This document shows, one piece after another, positions 17,449 to 25,990 of a stretch of DNA of 39,948 bases. The notes under the pieces were generated by a model. The model was not told the DNA's origin and did not search any database. It was given only the letters and a program-made list of their open reading frames with translations. Origin of the DNA: SIG565 sp045656145 (GTDB taxonomy: Bacteria; Bacillota; Clostridia; Oscillospirales; Acutalibacteraceae). Numbering within the stretch: the stretch's first letter is position 1; each line of letters opens with the position of its first letter. Made by a program: the position numbers and the translations under genes. The DNA is taken from positions 1-39,948 of the forward strand of contig JAZOQP010000032.1 of the NCBI GenBank assembly GCA_045656145.1. The letters run 5' to 3'.

Positions 17449-17480
17449 TTATTAACAAAACGTTCAATGCACAAATGCAC
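17439..17480 (-). promoter_or_regulatory. Promoter and candidate operator of the PIG-L/NagB-like operon
   Basis: On the minus strand TTGAAC (17462-17467), a 17-nt spacer and TAACAT (17439-17444) form a promoter. Directly upstream of and touching the -35 are two direct copies of ATGCAC (17467-17472 and 17475-17480), 8 bp apart, a fitting layout for AraC-type activation. The binding is inferred from position only. Confidence 0.55.
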
Positions 17481-17515
17481 TAAATTGGTGTATTTTTGTA
17501 AAGTGGGAGAATCAA

Positions 17516-18373
17516 ATGATAACTAATTTAATTAATGTTGAAGAAATAATGTCGATTCATTATTTTGAGCTTAAATCAGACTTTAAATTTTTTGGCGAAA
17601 CACATAATTACTGGGAGCTTGTTTATATAAACTCGGGCTCAGCAGTAATTACTGCTGATGGAAAAGAGAGCGTTCACTTTGCGGGAGAAATTATTTTTCA
17701 TAAACCGCATGAGGTTCACGCTATAGCTTCACTCCCCTCTAACCCGCCATCCGTTTTCATTATTACATTCCGCTGCAATTCTCCACTTATGAGTTTTTAT
17801 GAAAACCGGCGTATGAATGTTCCTACCCCTCTTAAAAAATATATTTCAGAGATGCTAGCTGATGGTAAAGAGGCCTACTTTTTAGCCGATGACAGCCCTT
17901 ATGAAGTACCACTTAAAAGAAGAAATGATGGACTAATTGGTAGCGAGCAACTGATAAAACTAAATTTAGAGATGCTTTTGCTTAAATTAATAAGAACAAA
18001 TATGATACCAAAATTGCCCGAAAATGATATAAAAAATTTTGATAATCTCACAAATGAAATTATCGAAATTTTAAAAAATAATGTTTATGGAAAAATATCG
18101 GTTGAATCTATTTCAAAAACCCTTGGTTTCAGCCGAACACATTTAGCCTCGGTTTTTAAGAAAAACTGCGGTAAGACAATTTCCGAATATATGAGGGAAC
18201 TTAAAATTAGTGAAGCCAAATATCTAATTAGAAAAGAATGCTACACCGTTTCACAAATTTCAGACTTCCTTTGCTTTGAAAACCCCCAATATTTTTGCCG
18301 AGTTTTTAAAGCGCATACCAATATGACTCCAAAAGAATATTTAACATCTGTTTCATACGAAAACGAAAAATAA
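17516..18373 (+). CDS. AraC family transcriptional regulator with cupin sensor domain
   Basis: The product has 285 residues. The N-terminal half (about 15-120) is cupin-like, with HNYWELVYINSGSA and FHKPHEVHAI, as in AraC regulators that bind a sugar. Residues about 185-280 form the two helix-turn-helix AraC domain, with VESISKTLGFSRTHLASVFK and ISDFLCFENPQYFCRVFK followed by MTPKEYL. It is transcribed away from the PIG-L/NagB-like operon across a 114-bp gap, so it is the likely local regulator of that operon, responding to a sugar or derivative. GGGAG lies 6 nt before the ATG. It ends at a bidirectional terminator. Confidence 0.9.
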   Translation: MITNLINVEEIMSIHYFELKSDFKFFGETHNYWELVYINSGSAVITADGKESVHFAGEIIFHKPHEVHAIASLPSNPPSVFIITFRCNSPLMSFYENRRMNVPTPLKKYISEMLADGKEAYFLADDSPYEVPLKRRNDGLIGSEQLIKLNLEMLLLKLIRTNMIPKLPENDIKNFDNLTNEIIEILKNNVYGKISVESISKTLGFSRTHLASVFKKNCGKTISEYMRELKISEAKYLIRKECYTVSQISDFLCFENPQYFCRVFKAHTNMTPKEYLTSVSYENEK

Positions 18374-18375
18374 AA

Positions 18376-18399
18376 AAACCCGACCGTTTGGTCGGGTTT
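18376..18399. terminator. Bidirectional terminator between araC-type gene and gap
   Basis: CCCGACC (18379-18385) and GGTCGGG (18390-18396) pair around GTTT, with AAA and TTT flanks extending the stem. It serves both converging genes. Confidence 0.9.
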
Positions 18400-18412
18400 A
18401 ATTTTGCTTTAA

Positions 18413-19444
18413 TTAGATTTCAGCAAAGTACTTAATGGTGCGAACCATCTGGCTTGTGTATGAGTTTTCGTTATCATACCAAGAAACAACCTGTACTTCA
18501 TAAAGGTCATCAGCAATTTTGCAAACCATTGTCTGAGTTGCATCAAAGAGAGAACCGTAACGCATACCGATAACATCGGAAGAAACGATTTCATCCTCAT
18601 TGTAACCGAAAGATTCGCAAGCAGCAGCCTTCATAGCAGCATTGATGCCTTCCTTAGTTACATCTGCACCCTTAACAACAGCGGTAAGGATGGTTGTAGA
18701 ACCGGTGGGAACCGGAACACGCTGAGCAGAACCAATGAGTTTGCCATTGAGCTCAGGAATTACAAGACCGATAGCCTTAGCAGCACCTGTTGAGTTAGGA
18801 ACGATGTTAGCAGCTCCAGCGCGTGCACGGCGAAGGTCGCCCTTTCTGTGAGGACCATCAAGAATCATCTGGTCGCCTGTGTAAGCGTGGATAGTGCTCA
18901 TGATACCGCTCTGGATAGGAGCATAATCATTAAGAGCTTTAGCCATAGGAGCTAAGCAGTTAGTTGTGCAAGAAGCAGCAGAGATGATTTTGTCATCAGC
19001 TGTAAGAATGTTTTCATTAACGCTGAAAACAACTGTGGGAAGGTCATTGCCTGCAGGAGCAGAAATTACAACCTTCTTAGCGCCGGCATCAATATGAGCC
19101 TGGCTCTTGTCCTTAGAGCAGTAGAAACCTGTACACTCAAGAACAACGTCTACGCCGATTTCACCCCAAGGAAGGTCTTTAGCATCCTTCTCGGCATAAA
19201 TTTTGAGGGTTTTGCCGTCAACAGTAATAGTACCGGCTTCATCATCAGCAGAAACTGTGTGAAGATTTTGACCGATAGTACCGCAGTAACCGCCCTGAGC
19301 TGTGTCATACTTTAAAAGGTGAGCAAGCATAGAGGGTTTTGTAAGGTCGTTGATAGCTACTACATCATAGCCCTCAGCGCCAAACATCTGACGGAATGCG
19401 AGACGACCGATACGGCCGAATCCGTTAATTGCAACTTTAACCAT
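18413..19444 (-). CDS. gap: Glyceraldehyde-3-phosphate dehydrogenase
   Basis: It is the glycolytic enzyme oxidising glyceraldehyde-3-phosphate to 1,3-bisphosphoglycerate with NAD. The 343-residue product starts VKVAINGFGRIGRLAFRQM (Rossmann NAD site). It has Asp33 in AINDLT, the usual NAD-type residue, and catalytic Cys159 in AASCTTNCLAP. YDNENSYTSQMVRTI is near the C-terminus. AGGAGG lies 8 nt before the ATG. It is a single-gene unit with its own strong promoter; codon choice looks optimised compared with its neighbours (few rare codons), as expected for an abundant protein. Confidence 0.97.
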   Translation of the reverse strand: MVKVAINGFGRIGRLAFRQMFGAEGYDVVAINDLTKPSMLAHLLKYDTAQGGYCGTIGQNLHTVSADDEAGTITVDGKTLKIYAEKDAKDLPWGEIGVDVVLECTGFYCSKDKSQAHIDAGAKKVVISAPAGNDLPTVVFSVNENILTADDKIISAASCTTNCLAPMAKALNDYAPIQSGIMSTIHAYTGDQMILDGPHRKGDLRRARAGAANIVPNSTGAAKAIGLVIPELNGKLIGSAQRVPVPTGSTTILTAVVKGADVTKEGINAAMKAAACESFGYNEDEIVSSDVIGMRYGSLFDATQTMVCKIADDLYEVQVVSWYDNENSYTSQMVRTIKYFAEI

Positions 19445-19475
19445 TGGAAATTCCTCCTAAAAATAATTTAAATAT

Positions 19476-19504
19476 ATTGTACCCTAAAAATGTTATTTTT
19501 TCAA
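19476..19504 (-). promoter_or_regulatory. Promoter of gap
   Basis: On the minus strand TTGAAA (19499-19504), a 17-nt spacer and TACAAT (19476-19481) lie about 30 bp before the gap ATG. The stretch 19505-19608 behind it is AT-rich and shows no gene and no clear terminator for the upstream oxidoreductase operon. Confidence 0.8.
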
Positions 19505-19608
19505 GGTCTTTTGACTAAATTTTAACAATTTTTTAGTAATTTTTGAAATTTTATTATTTCCGCATATAGAATTGCTTCATTTTTACTCTAAAATTATTAA
19601 AAATGACA

Positions 19609-21180
19609 TTAAAAATTATCTATTATCGCTTCGGCGGACTTCATTCCATCCACCGCAGCAGACATAATGCCTCCCGCATATCCTGCTCCCTCACCTATTG
19701 GATAAATTCCTTTAACATTTATACTGTTGAAGGAACCATCTCTAATAATTCTGACAGGTGAAGAACTTCTTGTTTCGGGGAATGTTAACACAGCGTTTTT
19801 TGAAGAAAAAGCATCAATTTTCTTCGCAAAAAGCGGAATTGCATTCTTTAATGACTCCACAACAAATTTTGGTAAAACCGAACTTATATTTGTTCTAACC
19901 GCATTTTTCTTAACGGTAGGCATTACCGAATTATCGCTTTCGAAATTTTCTTGATAAAGATCCCCAACATAACAAAACGGAACATTACCATTTTTAGTGA
20001 AGGCTTTTCTTTCGATTTCACGCTGGAAATTAATTCCCTCTAAAACATCGGTTCCGATTAAGTCCTCAGGGCGAACTTCAACAAGCAAAGCGCTATTGGC
20101 ATTTTTGCCATCTCGCGCGGCATTACTCATTCCGTTAACACAAACTGCATTTTCTTCGCTTGATGCATTAACAACCTCGCCACCGGGGCACATACAAAAA
20201 GTATACACTCCCCTACCATTTTCTAAATGCACCGCCATTTTATAATCAGCAGCACCGAGGGCTTTATGAGAAGAAAACTCACCATAAAGCGAAGCGTTAA
20301 TATCGCTTTGCCTATGTTCAATTCTGCTTCCCACAGAGAACGGCTTTCGCTCCATGGCAATGCCTTTCTCTTTAAGTAATTCAAAAGTATCCCTTGCGGA
20401 GTGCCCAATTGCCAGAACAAGTTGCGAGCAAGAAATATTCATAACTTCGCCGTTTTTACTAATCTCAATAGCACTCAATGAATCATTTTCAAAAAATAAA
20501 TTAGTAAGTTTTGTTTTAAAATGAATTTCTCCGCCAAGAGAAATAATTTCATTTCGGATATTTTTAATTACATTTCTCAAAACATCGGTGCCGATATGTG
20601 GTTTTGCTTCATAAAGAATTTTTTCATCGGCGCCAAATAAAACAAAGGTTTCTAAAACCGTGCGAATTCTTTTATCTTTAATACCTGTGTTTAATTTTCC
20701 ATCAGAAAATGTGCCTGCGCCACCCTCGCCAAACTGAATGTTTGAATCCAAGTTTAAATCTCCGGATGAAAAAAATTTTTCAACATCCCTAATTCTTTCT
20801 TCAACAGGCTTGCCGCGCTCAATTATAATCGGCTTTATTCCCGCTTTACAAAGCGTTAAGGCAGCAAATATACCCGCAGGTCCAAAGCCAACTATAACAG
20901 GGCGAACATCAGTATTTTCAGCAGATTTCCACATATATTCACTTTTAGAAAAAGCTTCTGCCTTTTTATTGAATTTTAAAATTTTGCCTTCATTATTTGC
21001 CTCAACCAAAAAGGAACAACAAAAAACAATTTTTGTTTTATCCCTTGCATCAACCGATTTTTTATAAAGCCTGGCATTTTTAATATTGCTGATATCAGTT
21101 TTCAACGCTGCCGCAACTATAGGCTTAATATTAGAAAAATCGGTATCTAAGGCAAGATTAATATTCTTTAATAAAATCAT
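19609..21180 (-). CDS. FAD-dependent dehydrogenase (COG2509 type)
   Basis: The product has 523 residues. A short N-terminal domain (1-90) precedes an FAD-binding GxGxxG at 98-103 (VGFGPAGIFAALTLCKAG). FGEGGAGTFSDGKLNTG, typical of this family, follows, and GIYPIGEGAGYAGGIMSAAVDG lies near the C-terminus. The family is common in Firmicutes, has no defined physiological substrate and is annotated as NAD(P)/FAD-dependent oxidoreductase. The start ATG follows the stop of the upstream flavoprotein by a single base and has AAAGGG upstream, so it is the last gene of a three-gene operon. Confidence 0.85.
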   Translation of the reverse strand: MILLKNINLALDTDFSNIKPIVAAALKTDISNIKNARLYKKSVDARDKTKIVFCCSFLVEANNEGKILKFNKKAEAFSKSEYMWKSAENTDVRPVIVGFGPAGIFAALTLCKAGIKPIIIERGKPVEERIRDVEKFFSSGDLNLDSNIQFGEGGAGTFSDGKLNTGIKDKRIRTVLETFVLFGADEKILYEAKPHIGTDVLRNVIKNIRNEIISLGGEIHFKTKLTNLFFENDSLSAIEISKNGEVMNISCSQLVLAIGHSARDTFELLKEKGIAMERKPFSVGSRIEHRQSDINASLYGEFSSHKALGAADYKMAVHLENGRGVYTFCMCPGGEVVNASSEENAVCVNGMSNAARDGKNANSALLVEVRPEDLIGTDVLEGINFQREIERKAFTKNGNVPFCYVGDLYQENFESDNSVMPTVKKNAVRTNISSVLPKFVVESLKNAIPLFAKKIDAFSSKNAVLTFPETRSSSPVRIIRDGSFNSINVKGIYPIGEGAGYAGGIMSAAVDGMKSAEAIIDNF

Positions 21181-21181
21181 C

Positions 21182-22408
21182 TTATAAACCCTTTACAGCG
21201 CTTTTAGCGGCAATTGCAGCAGAACTCCATGCCCACTGCAAATTAAAGCCTCCACATTCTCCATCAACATCCAAAATCTCTCCTATTAAATAAAGATCCT
21301 TTTGGTAAATTGATTCAAATGTGTTTAAATCTATTTCGGTAAGCTTAATACCGCCTGCAGTTACCTGCGAATTATTAAAGCCTGTGTTTCCCGTCACCTT
21401 AAAATCGAATGATTTAATAGCCTTGGCAAGATTTCTAATTTCGCCATCAGAAATTTCTGAAGATTTGATATTTTGCGAAATTCCTGCAGTTTTCATTAGA
21501 ACCTGACCAAGCCTTTTATTAATAAATCCGGTTAAAAATTCACTGCTTTGTCTTTGTTTTAGAATCTCTTTTCTTTTAAGCAAAATAATTTCTAGTTCAT
21601 TGAAATCAGTATCAGGCATAATATCAAGAGAAATTTCTATATTCCCATTTTCCCTTGCTGCCGCTCTTGAAATACCCAAAACAGCAGGGCCCGAAAGGCC
21701 ATAATCGGTAAATAAAATTTCACCGAACTTAGATTTTATTTTCTTTCCGTTAATTTTAAGTGATGCATTTCCAAAAAATTTAATGCCCTTTAATTGCTTA
21801 ACAATATTAGTTTCTGTTTTAATCTGAACTAAAGAAGGAGTTGTTTTAGAGGTTTTATAACCAAGTTCTTTAAACATTCTGATAGCATCTCCAAAGCTGC
21901 CGAGTTTTTCTCCGCCCGCAAGGCCTCCGCAGGCAAAAATTACCTTTTTTGCTTCAATCGATTTATCACAGCAAAAAAGAGTGTAATTTCCCTTTTTCTT
22001 AAAAGAAATAATTTTTGTATCGGTTAAAACATCAACTTCCAATTCTTCAAGTGCAAAGCGCATTGCATCAACAACGCTACCCGCTTGATATGAAGCAGGA
22101 TAACCTCTTCCATCCTCCTCAAAAACAATGTTAACACCAATTTCATCGAATTCTTTTACGGTGTCTTCAACAGAAAATGCATTAAAAACATTTCCGATTT
22201 TTATTTTATCATCGCTGAAATAAAAATCAGGGCACGCATTTTTATTGGTTATATTACATTGTCCGTTACCGGTTGTTATAAGTTTTTTACCAACTCGGGA
22301 TAACGCCTCTATAACCACAATATTAAGATTTTTGTTTTCTTTTTTTGCCATAATGGCGGCAAACATACCCGCAGCGCCACCGCCAACAACCGCTATATCA
22401 TAAATCAT
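21182..22408 (-). CDS. HI0933/YhiN-like NAD(P)/FAD-dependent flavoprotein
   Basis: The product has 408 residues. It opens with the dinucleotide-binding motif YDIAVVGGGAAGMFAAIMA, then KKLITTGNGQCNITN, and ends with EILDVDGECGGFNLQWAWSS, all features of the HI0933-like (BaiN/YhiN) family. Some gut members reduce bile-acid intermediates (BaiN), but sequence alone does not predict that here. Its start codon overlaps the stop of the CorC/HlyC-type gene by one base, so translation is probably coupled. Confidence 0.88.
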   Translation of the reverse strand: MIYDIAVVGGGAAGMFAAIMAKKENKNLNIVVIEALSRVGKKLITTGNGQCNITNKNACPDFYFSDDKIKIGNVFNAFSVEDTVKEFDEIGVNIVFEEDGRGYPASYQAGSVVDAMRFALEELEVDVLTDTKIISFKKKGNYTLFCCDKSIEAKKVIFACGGLAGGEKLGSFGDAIRMFKELGYKTSKTTPSLVQIKTETNIVKQLKGIKFFGNASLKINGKKIKSKFGEILFTDYGLSGPAVLGISRAAARENGNIEISLDIMPDTDFNELEIILLKRKEILKQRQSSEFLTGFINKRLGQVLMKTAGISQNIKSSEISDGEIRNLAKAIKSFDFKVTGNTGFNNSQVTAGGIKLTEIDLNTFESIYQKDLYLIGEILDVDGECGGFNLQWAWSSAAIAAKSAVKGL

Positions 22409-23670
22409 TATTCGGTTTCTTCGCTTTCATCAATTTTAGGATTTATAAAAAGTTCAATAACTGAGGCTCTTCTTGAATCGGTTTCAGTAACTTGGAAATC
22501 AAAATTCTCAAAAGAGAATTTATCCCCAACCTCAGGGATTTTATCTAATTTCTCCATTACCCAACCGCCGAAGGATACACCCTCGCCCTCAATTTCGGTA
22601 TTGAAAAACTCATTGAAATCTTCAATATTAAGAAGTCCATCAATTCGATAGGTATTCTCTGCTATTTCCTTTATATCTTCAACGATATCATCATGCTCAT
22701 CCCAAATTTCGCCAACGAGTTCTTCTAAGATATCCTCCATTGTTACGATACCAACCATACCGCCATACTCATCAACAACAACTGCTAAATGAGATTTAGC
22801 TCTTTGGAGTTCTTTTAATAATGCATCAATTTTTAAAGATTCCTGAACGAATAACGGTTCGGTCATAATTTCGGTTATATCGCCTGTAAAAATGTTTCCT
22901 TCATTATAAAAATCTTTAAGGTGAATAACGCCGATTACATCATCGGGGTTCTCATTATAAACAAGCAATCTTGAAAATTTAGTTCTCGAAAACACCCTTG
23001 AAATCTCTTTTTTGGAATCATCAATGCTAACCGCCTCAACATCACCGCGATGGGTTAAAATATCCTCGGCGCATCGGTCAGAAAATTCGATAACATTTCT
23101 TAACATTTCACTTTCTTCATTATCAATGCTACCGCCCTCTTCAACCTCCTGAACGAGCATTAAAAGTTCCTCTTGAGACATTTTTGTTTCTTCGTTAGTT
23201 TTAAAAATCGTTGAAATAAATCTTTTCCAAACTGAAAAAATGAAGTTTAGAGGAGTAAACAAATATATTAAAAAATTAATAAAGCCTGCAGAGAACATTG
23301 CAAATTTTTCGGGGCTATCTTTAGCTAAACTCTTAGGTGAAATTTCCCCGAATATTAAAACCAAAACAGTAACTACTGCTGTCGAAACGGTAGCGCCAAT
23401 ATCTCCATAAAGTTTAACAAACAAAACGGTTGCAATTGAGGCTAACGCAATATTTACTATATTGTTACCTATTAAAACTGTTGAAATTAAGGTGTCATAA
23501 TTTTCAGTTAATCTAAGGGTTAATTTTGCTTTCGAATTACCCGATTCGCTGAGCGTTTTAATTCTTGTTTTATTAAGTGTTGAAAAGGCAGTTTCCGTTG
23601 CAGAAAAATATGCCGAAAAAAGAATTAACACCGCCATAATAAAGATTGATAATGCCGTACTAATGTCCAT
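22408..23670 (-). CDS. CorC/HlyC-type membrane protein with CBS pair
   Basis: The product has 420 residues. Residues 1-190 are a DUF21/CNNM transmembrane domain with about four hydrophobic segments (MAVLILFSAYFSATETAFST at the start). About 205-340 are two CBS domains, including VDEYGGMVGIVTMEDILEELVGEIWDE. About 345-415 is the CorC_HlyC domain. Despite the hemolysin name, family members such as MpfA and CorC act in Mg or Co export. It heads a three-gene operon. AAAGGAG lies before the ATG at 23668-23670. A 28-codon upstream ORF and a terminator-like hairpin precede it, so expression may be attenuated. Confidence 0.9.
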   Translation of the reverse strand: MDISTALSIFIMAVLILFSAYFSATETAFSTLNKTRIKTLSESGNSKAKLTLRLTENYDTLISTVLIGNNIVNIALASIATVLFVKLYGDIGATVSTAVVTVLVLIFGEISPKSLAKDSPEKFAMFSAGFINFLIYLFTPLNFIFSVWKRFISTIFKTNEETKMSQEELLMLVQEVEEGGSIDNEESEMLRNVIEFSDRCAEDILTHRGDVEAVSIDDSKKEISRVFSRTKFSRLLVYNENPDDVIGVIHLKDFYNEGNIFTGDITEIMTEPLFVQESLKIDALLKELQRAKSHLAVVVDEYGGMVGIVTMEDILEELVGEIWDEHDDIVEDIKEIAENTYRIDGLLNIEDFNEFFNTEIEGEGVSFGGWVMEKLDKIPEVGDKFSFENFDFQVTETDSRRASVIELFINPKIDESEETE

Positions 23671-23681
23671 TTTTAACTCCT

Positions 23682-23768
23682 TTAAAGTACAAAAAGCATA
23701 TCTGCATCAAAAATGCAAATACGCTTTAAATTATACATATTAAACTTACTACTGACGTCCCCGTCCAT
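23682..23768 (-). CDS. Candidate 28-residue leader peptide upstream of the CorC/HlyC-type gene
   Basis: On the minus strand an ATG at 23766-23768 with GAAAGGA about 9 nt upstream opens a 28-codon ORF (begins MDGDVSSKFNMYNLKR, ends ADMLFVL). It starts about 25-30 nt after the expected transcription start. Its TAA lies 11 nt before the next ATG and overlaps the AAAGGAG ribosome binding site region of the main gene. The last half of the ORF is the terminator-like hairpin at 23691-23724. The peptide has no recognised homolog to my knowledge; a regulatory role is inferred from layout alone. Confidence 0.5.
   Translation of the reverse strand: MDGDVSSKFNMYNLKRICIFDADMLFVL
23691..23724 (-). terminator. 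Terminator-like attenuator hairpin inside the leader ORF
   Basis: In the minus-strand RNA GCGUAUUUGCAU (23713-23724) pairs fully, using two G-U pairs, with AUGCAGAUAUGC (23696-23707) around a 5-nt loop, followed by UUUUU. Its place between promoter and gene suggests attenuation. Confidence 0.6.
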
Positions 23769-23797
23769 AATAAAATTCCTTTCAAAAAACTAAACAC

Positions 23798-23825
23798 ATT
23801 ATACCATAAATTGAAATTTTGTCAA
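23798..23825 (-). promoter_or_regulatory. Promoter of the CorC/HlyC-type operon
   Basis: On the minus strand TTGACA (23820-23825), a 16-nt spacer and TATAAT (23798-23803, preceded by TGG) form a consensus promoter. Transcription would begin near 23790, 5' of the leader ORF. Confidence 0.85.
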
Positions 23826-23832
23826 TGAATTA

Positions 23833-23860
23833 TTGATTTTTAGAATTTATTAGGTATAAT
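23833..23860 (+). promoter_or_regulatory. Promoter of the SDR/DUF554 genes
   Basis: TTGATT (23833-23838), a 16-nt spacer and TATAAT (23855-23860) lie 27 bp before the SDR ATG, back to back with the promoter of the divergent operon. Confidence 0.75.
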
Positions 23861-23886
23861 TAATAAATAGAAAAGGAGTGTAATTT

Positions 23887-24639
23887 ATGAATATTGCGAT
23901 AATTACCGGCGCATCTTCAGGCCTTGGCACTGAATATGTTAAGCTTCTTGATAATTTAAATTTCGATGAGTTATGGCTCATTGCCCGAAGAAAAGAAAGA
24001 CTCGAAGAATTATCTAAAGAAATTAAAACCCCCTGCAAAGTTTTACCATTAGATTTGCTTGATACTTCTTCAATAGATACCTATATAAAGGAATTAAATG
24101 AAGATAAACCAACTGTTAAAATGCTTATAAATAATGCAGGTTTTGGTAAACTAGGATATTTTGAAGAAATTGATGAGTTATCCACCGCTAATATGGTAAG
24201 GCTTAACTGCGAAGCATTAACTTTATTTACCCACGCCACTATTCCGTTTATGGATGAAAAAAGTGAAATTATAAATATCAGTTCAATTGCTTCATTCGTG
24301 CCGAATGCGAGAATGTCGGTTTATTCTTCAACAAAGGCTTTTGTTACGAGTTTTTCAAGAGCTCTCAGATTTGAACTAAAGCGCAAGAAAATCAATGTTT
24401 TAGCGGTATGCCCGGGACCTATGGACACCGAATTTTTACCAGTTGCAAACATTGGTAAGGGCTCAAGCAAAACCTTCGATACACTACCTAGAGTAAACCC
24501 TAAAAAAATCGCCAAAAATTCTCTTAAGGCTTCAAGAAAAGGCAGAGCAATTTATACCGAAAGAGCATTTTATAAATTTTACCGTTTTTTAAGCCGCATT
24601 ATCCCGCATAAAATTCTTATGATTTTTGCAGCAACCTAA
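23887..24639 (+). CDS. Short-chain dehydrogenase/reductase
   Basis: The product has 250 residues. It shows the classical SDR layout: TGASSGLG at 8-15 (Rossmann cofactor site), INNAGFG around 85, and the catalytic Ser and YxxxK in NISSIASFVP and VYSSTKAFVTSF. The substrate is unknown. AAAGGAG lies 7 nt before the ATG. The next gene follows after 9 bp, so the two share a promoter. Confidence 0.9.
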   Translation: MNIAIITGASSGLGTEYVKLLDNLNFDELWLIARRKERLEELSKEIKTPCKVLPLDLLDTSSIDTYIKELNEDKPTVKMLINNAGFGKLGYFEEIDELSTANMVRLNCEALTLFTHATIPFMDEKSEIINISSIASFVPNARMSVYSSTKAFVTSFSRALRFELKRKKINVLAVCPGPMDTEFLPVANIGKGSSKTFDTLPRVNPKKIAKNSLKASRKGRAIYTERAFYKFYRFLSRIIPHKILMIFAAT

Positions 24640-24648
24640 GGAGTTTGT

Positions 24649-25350
24649 ATGCATATTTTAACAATACTTAAAAGTGGCGCTGTTATTAACTTTGTTTTAG
24701 TTTTAATCGGCAGCACTATAGGACTTATTTTCAAAAAAGGCATTCCCGAAAGAATTAAAAATGCTATTTTTATAGGCATGGCGCTATGCGTTATGCTTAT
24801 AGGTATTGATGGAATGCTTAATTCTTCAAATAATATTTTGGTTATTATCATTTCGGTAGCTCTCGGCGCACTTATCGGAGAGCTGATTGATATTGATAAA
24901 TGGGTTAATAAACTCGGCAAAAGCATTGAAAACAAATTTGCAAAAGGTAAAGACTCAAAAATAGCCGAAGGCTTTGTTGCTGCAACGCTTTTATTTTGCG
25001 TTGGAGCTATGACAATTGTGGGCTCAATAGATAGCGGCATTGCAGGAGATAATTTAACACTTTATTCAAAATCTCTTATAGACTGCATTGCGGCGGTTCC
25101 ACTTGCAGCGACCTTTGGAATAGGCGTTATGCTTTCTTCATTTTCGGTTTTAATAATTGAAGGTGCACTCACGCTTTTAGCGGTTGTTATTTCCCCGATT
25201 TTAACCGAAGAAATAATTCTTCATATGTCAACTATTGGTTCAATGCTTATTGTTGCTTTATCATTAAATATGCTAGGAATTACAAAGATAAAGGTTATGA
25301 ACTATATCCCCGCTATATTCTTACCAATTTTAATTTTCTACATAATTTAA
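24649..25350 (+). CDS. DUF554 (YqgA/YdfK) family membrane protein
   Basis: The product has 233 residues and about six to seven hydrophobic segments. Motifs typical of DUF554 are GAVINFVLVLIGSTIGL near the N-terminus, SVALGALIGELIDID in the middle and FCVGAMTIVGSIDSGI. It is a probable inner-membrane transporter or channel of unknown substrate. AAGGAG lies before the ATG. It is the second gene after the SDR gene and ends at a bidirectional terminator. Confidence 0.88.
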   Translation: MHILTILKSGAVINFVLVLIGSTIGLIFKKGIPERIKNAIFIGMALCVMLIGIDGMLNSSNNILVIIISVALGALIGELIDIDKWVNKLGKSIENKFAKGKDSKIAEGFVAATLLFCVGAMTIVGSIDSGIAGDNLTLYSKSLIDCIAAVPLAATFGIGVMLSSFSVLIIEGALTLLAVVISPILTEEIILHMSTIGSMLIVALSLNMLGITKIKVMNYIPAIFLPILIFYII

Positions 25351-25377
25351 AAAAGGTGTCCTTAGAGGACACCTTTT
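25351..25377. terminator. Bidirectional terminator between DUF554 and HAD genes
   Basis: AAAAGGTGTCCT and AGGACACCTTTT form a perfect 12-bp stem around TAG. It overlaps the HAD stop codon at 25376-25378. Confidence 0.92.
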
Positions 25378-25990
25378 AAATTTTCCTTAAAAAGTCATTA
25401 TTTGAATTTATGTAATCTTTAAGTGATTTGGCATCTTTAAAGAGAAAACCTTTTATACCTACATTTTCGGCGCCCTCAACATTAATTAAGCGGTCATCTA
25501 TAAATATAGACTCTTCCCTTTTTATGCCGAACTTCTTTAAAGCATATTCATATATTTCCTTTTCGGGTTTAACATAATGAACTTCGCTTGAAAAAACAGT
25601 TCCATCAAAATGCTTTAAAATCGGCACCTTATGAGCATTGTTTTGAAAATGAACATTAATGTTTGATAAAAGATAAATTTTATATCCTGCTTTTTTAGCA
25701 CCGATTATTAGTTCTTCCATACCATCAGTTACAGGCAAAAGATTATACCAATAGGTTAAAAGATTTATTGCTTTTTCCTTTAAATGCATAGGAACCGATG
25801 GTAAAACCATTTCGATATGTTCTTCAAGGGAGATTAAACCTCTATCGGTTTTCTCAAATGTAACGGGATTGAAAACGGTTGAGCGAAGAATTTCAATTTC
25901 CTCTTTATCTTTTGTTTCGCATGAAGCCATATAGTATGGGTCGAAACGGATAACAACATTACCGAAATCAAAAATTAAATTTTTAATCAT
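25376..25990 (-). CDS. HAD superfamily hydrolase (phosphatase)
   Basis: The product has 204 residues. Motif I is IFDFGNVVIRFD (nucleophile Asp8 and a variant FGN in place of the usual DxT/V), motif II is LLSNIN, and motif IV is SIFIDDRLINVEGA. This fits HAD-IA proteins of the YihX type, which often act on sugar or nucleoside phosphates; the substrate is not predictable. Its ATG overlaps the trmB stop (ATGA), and it ends inside a bidirectional terminator, closing the operon. Confidence 0.87.
   Translation of the reverse strand: MIKNLIFDFGNVVIRFDPYYMASCETKDKEEIEILRSTVFNPVTFEKTDRGLISLEEHIEMVLPSVPMHLKEKAINLLTYWYNLLPVTDGMEELIIGAKKAGYKIYLLSNINVHFQNNAHKVPILKHFDGTVFSSEVHYVKPEKEIYEYALKKFGIKREESIFIDDRLINVEGAENVGIKGFLFKDAKSLKDYINSNNDFLRKI

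Noticed and set aside
22408..23670. Hemolysin role for the CorC/HlyC-type protein
   Set aside because: The name is historical; DUF21 plus CBS plus CorC_HlyC domains point to divalent-metal transport, not a toxin.
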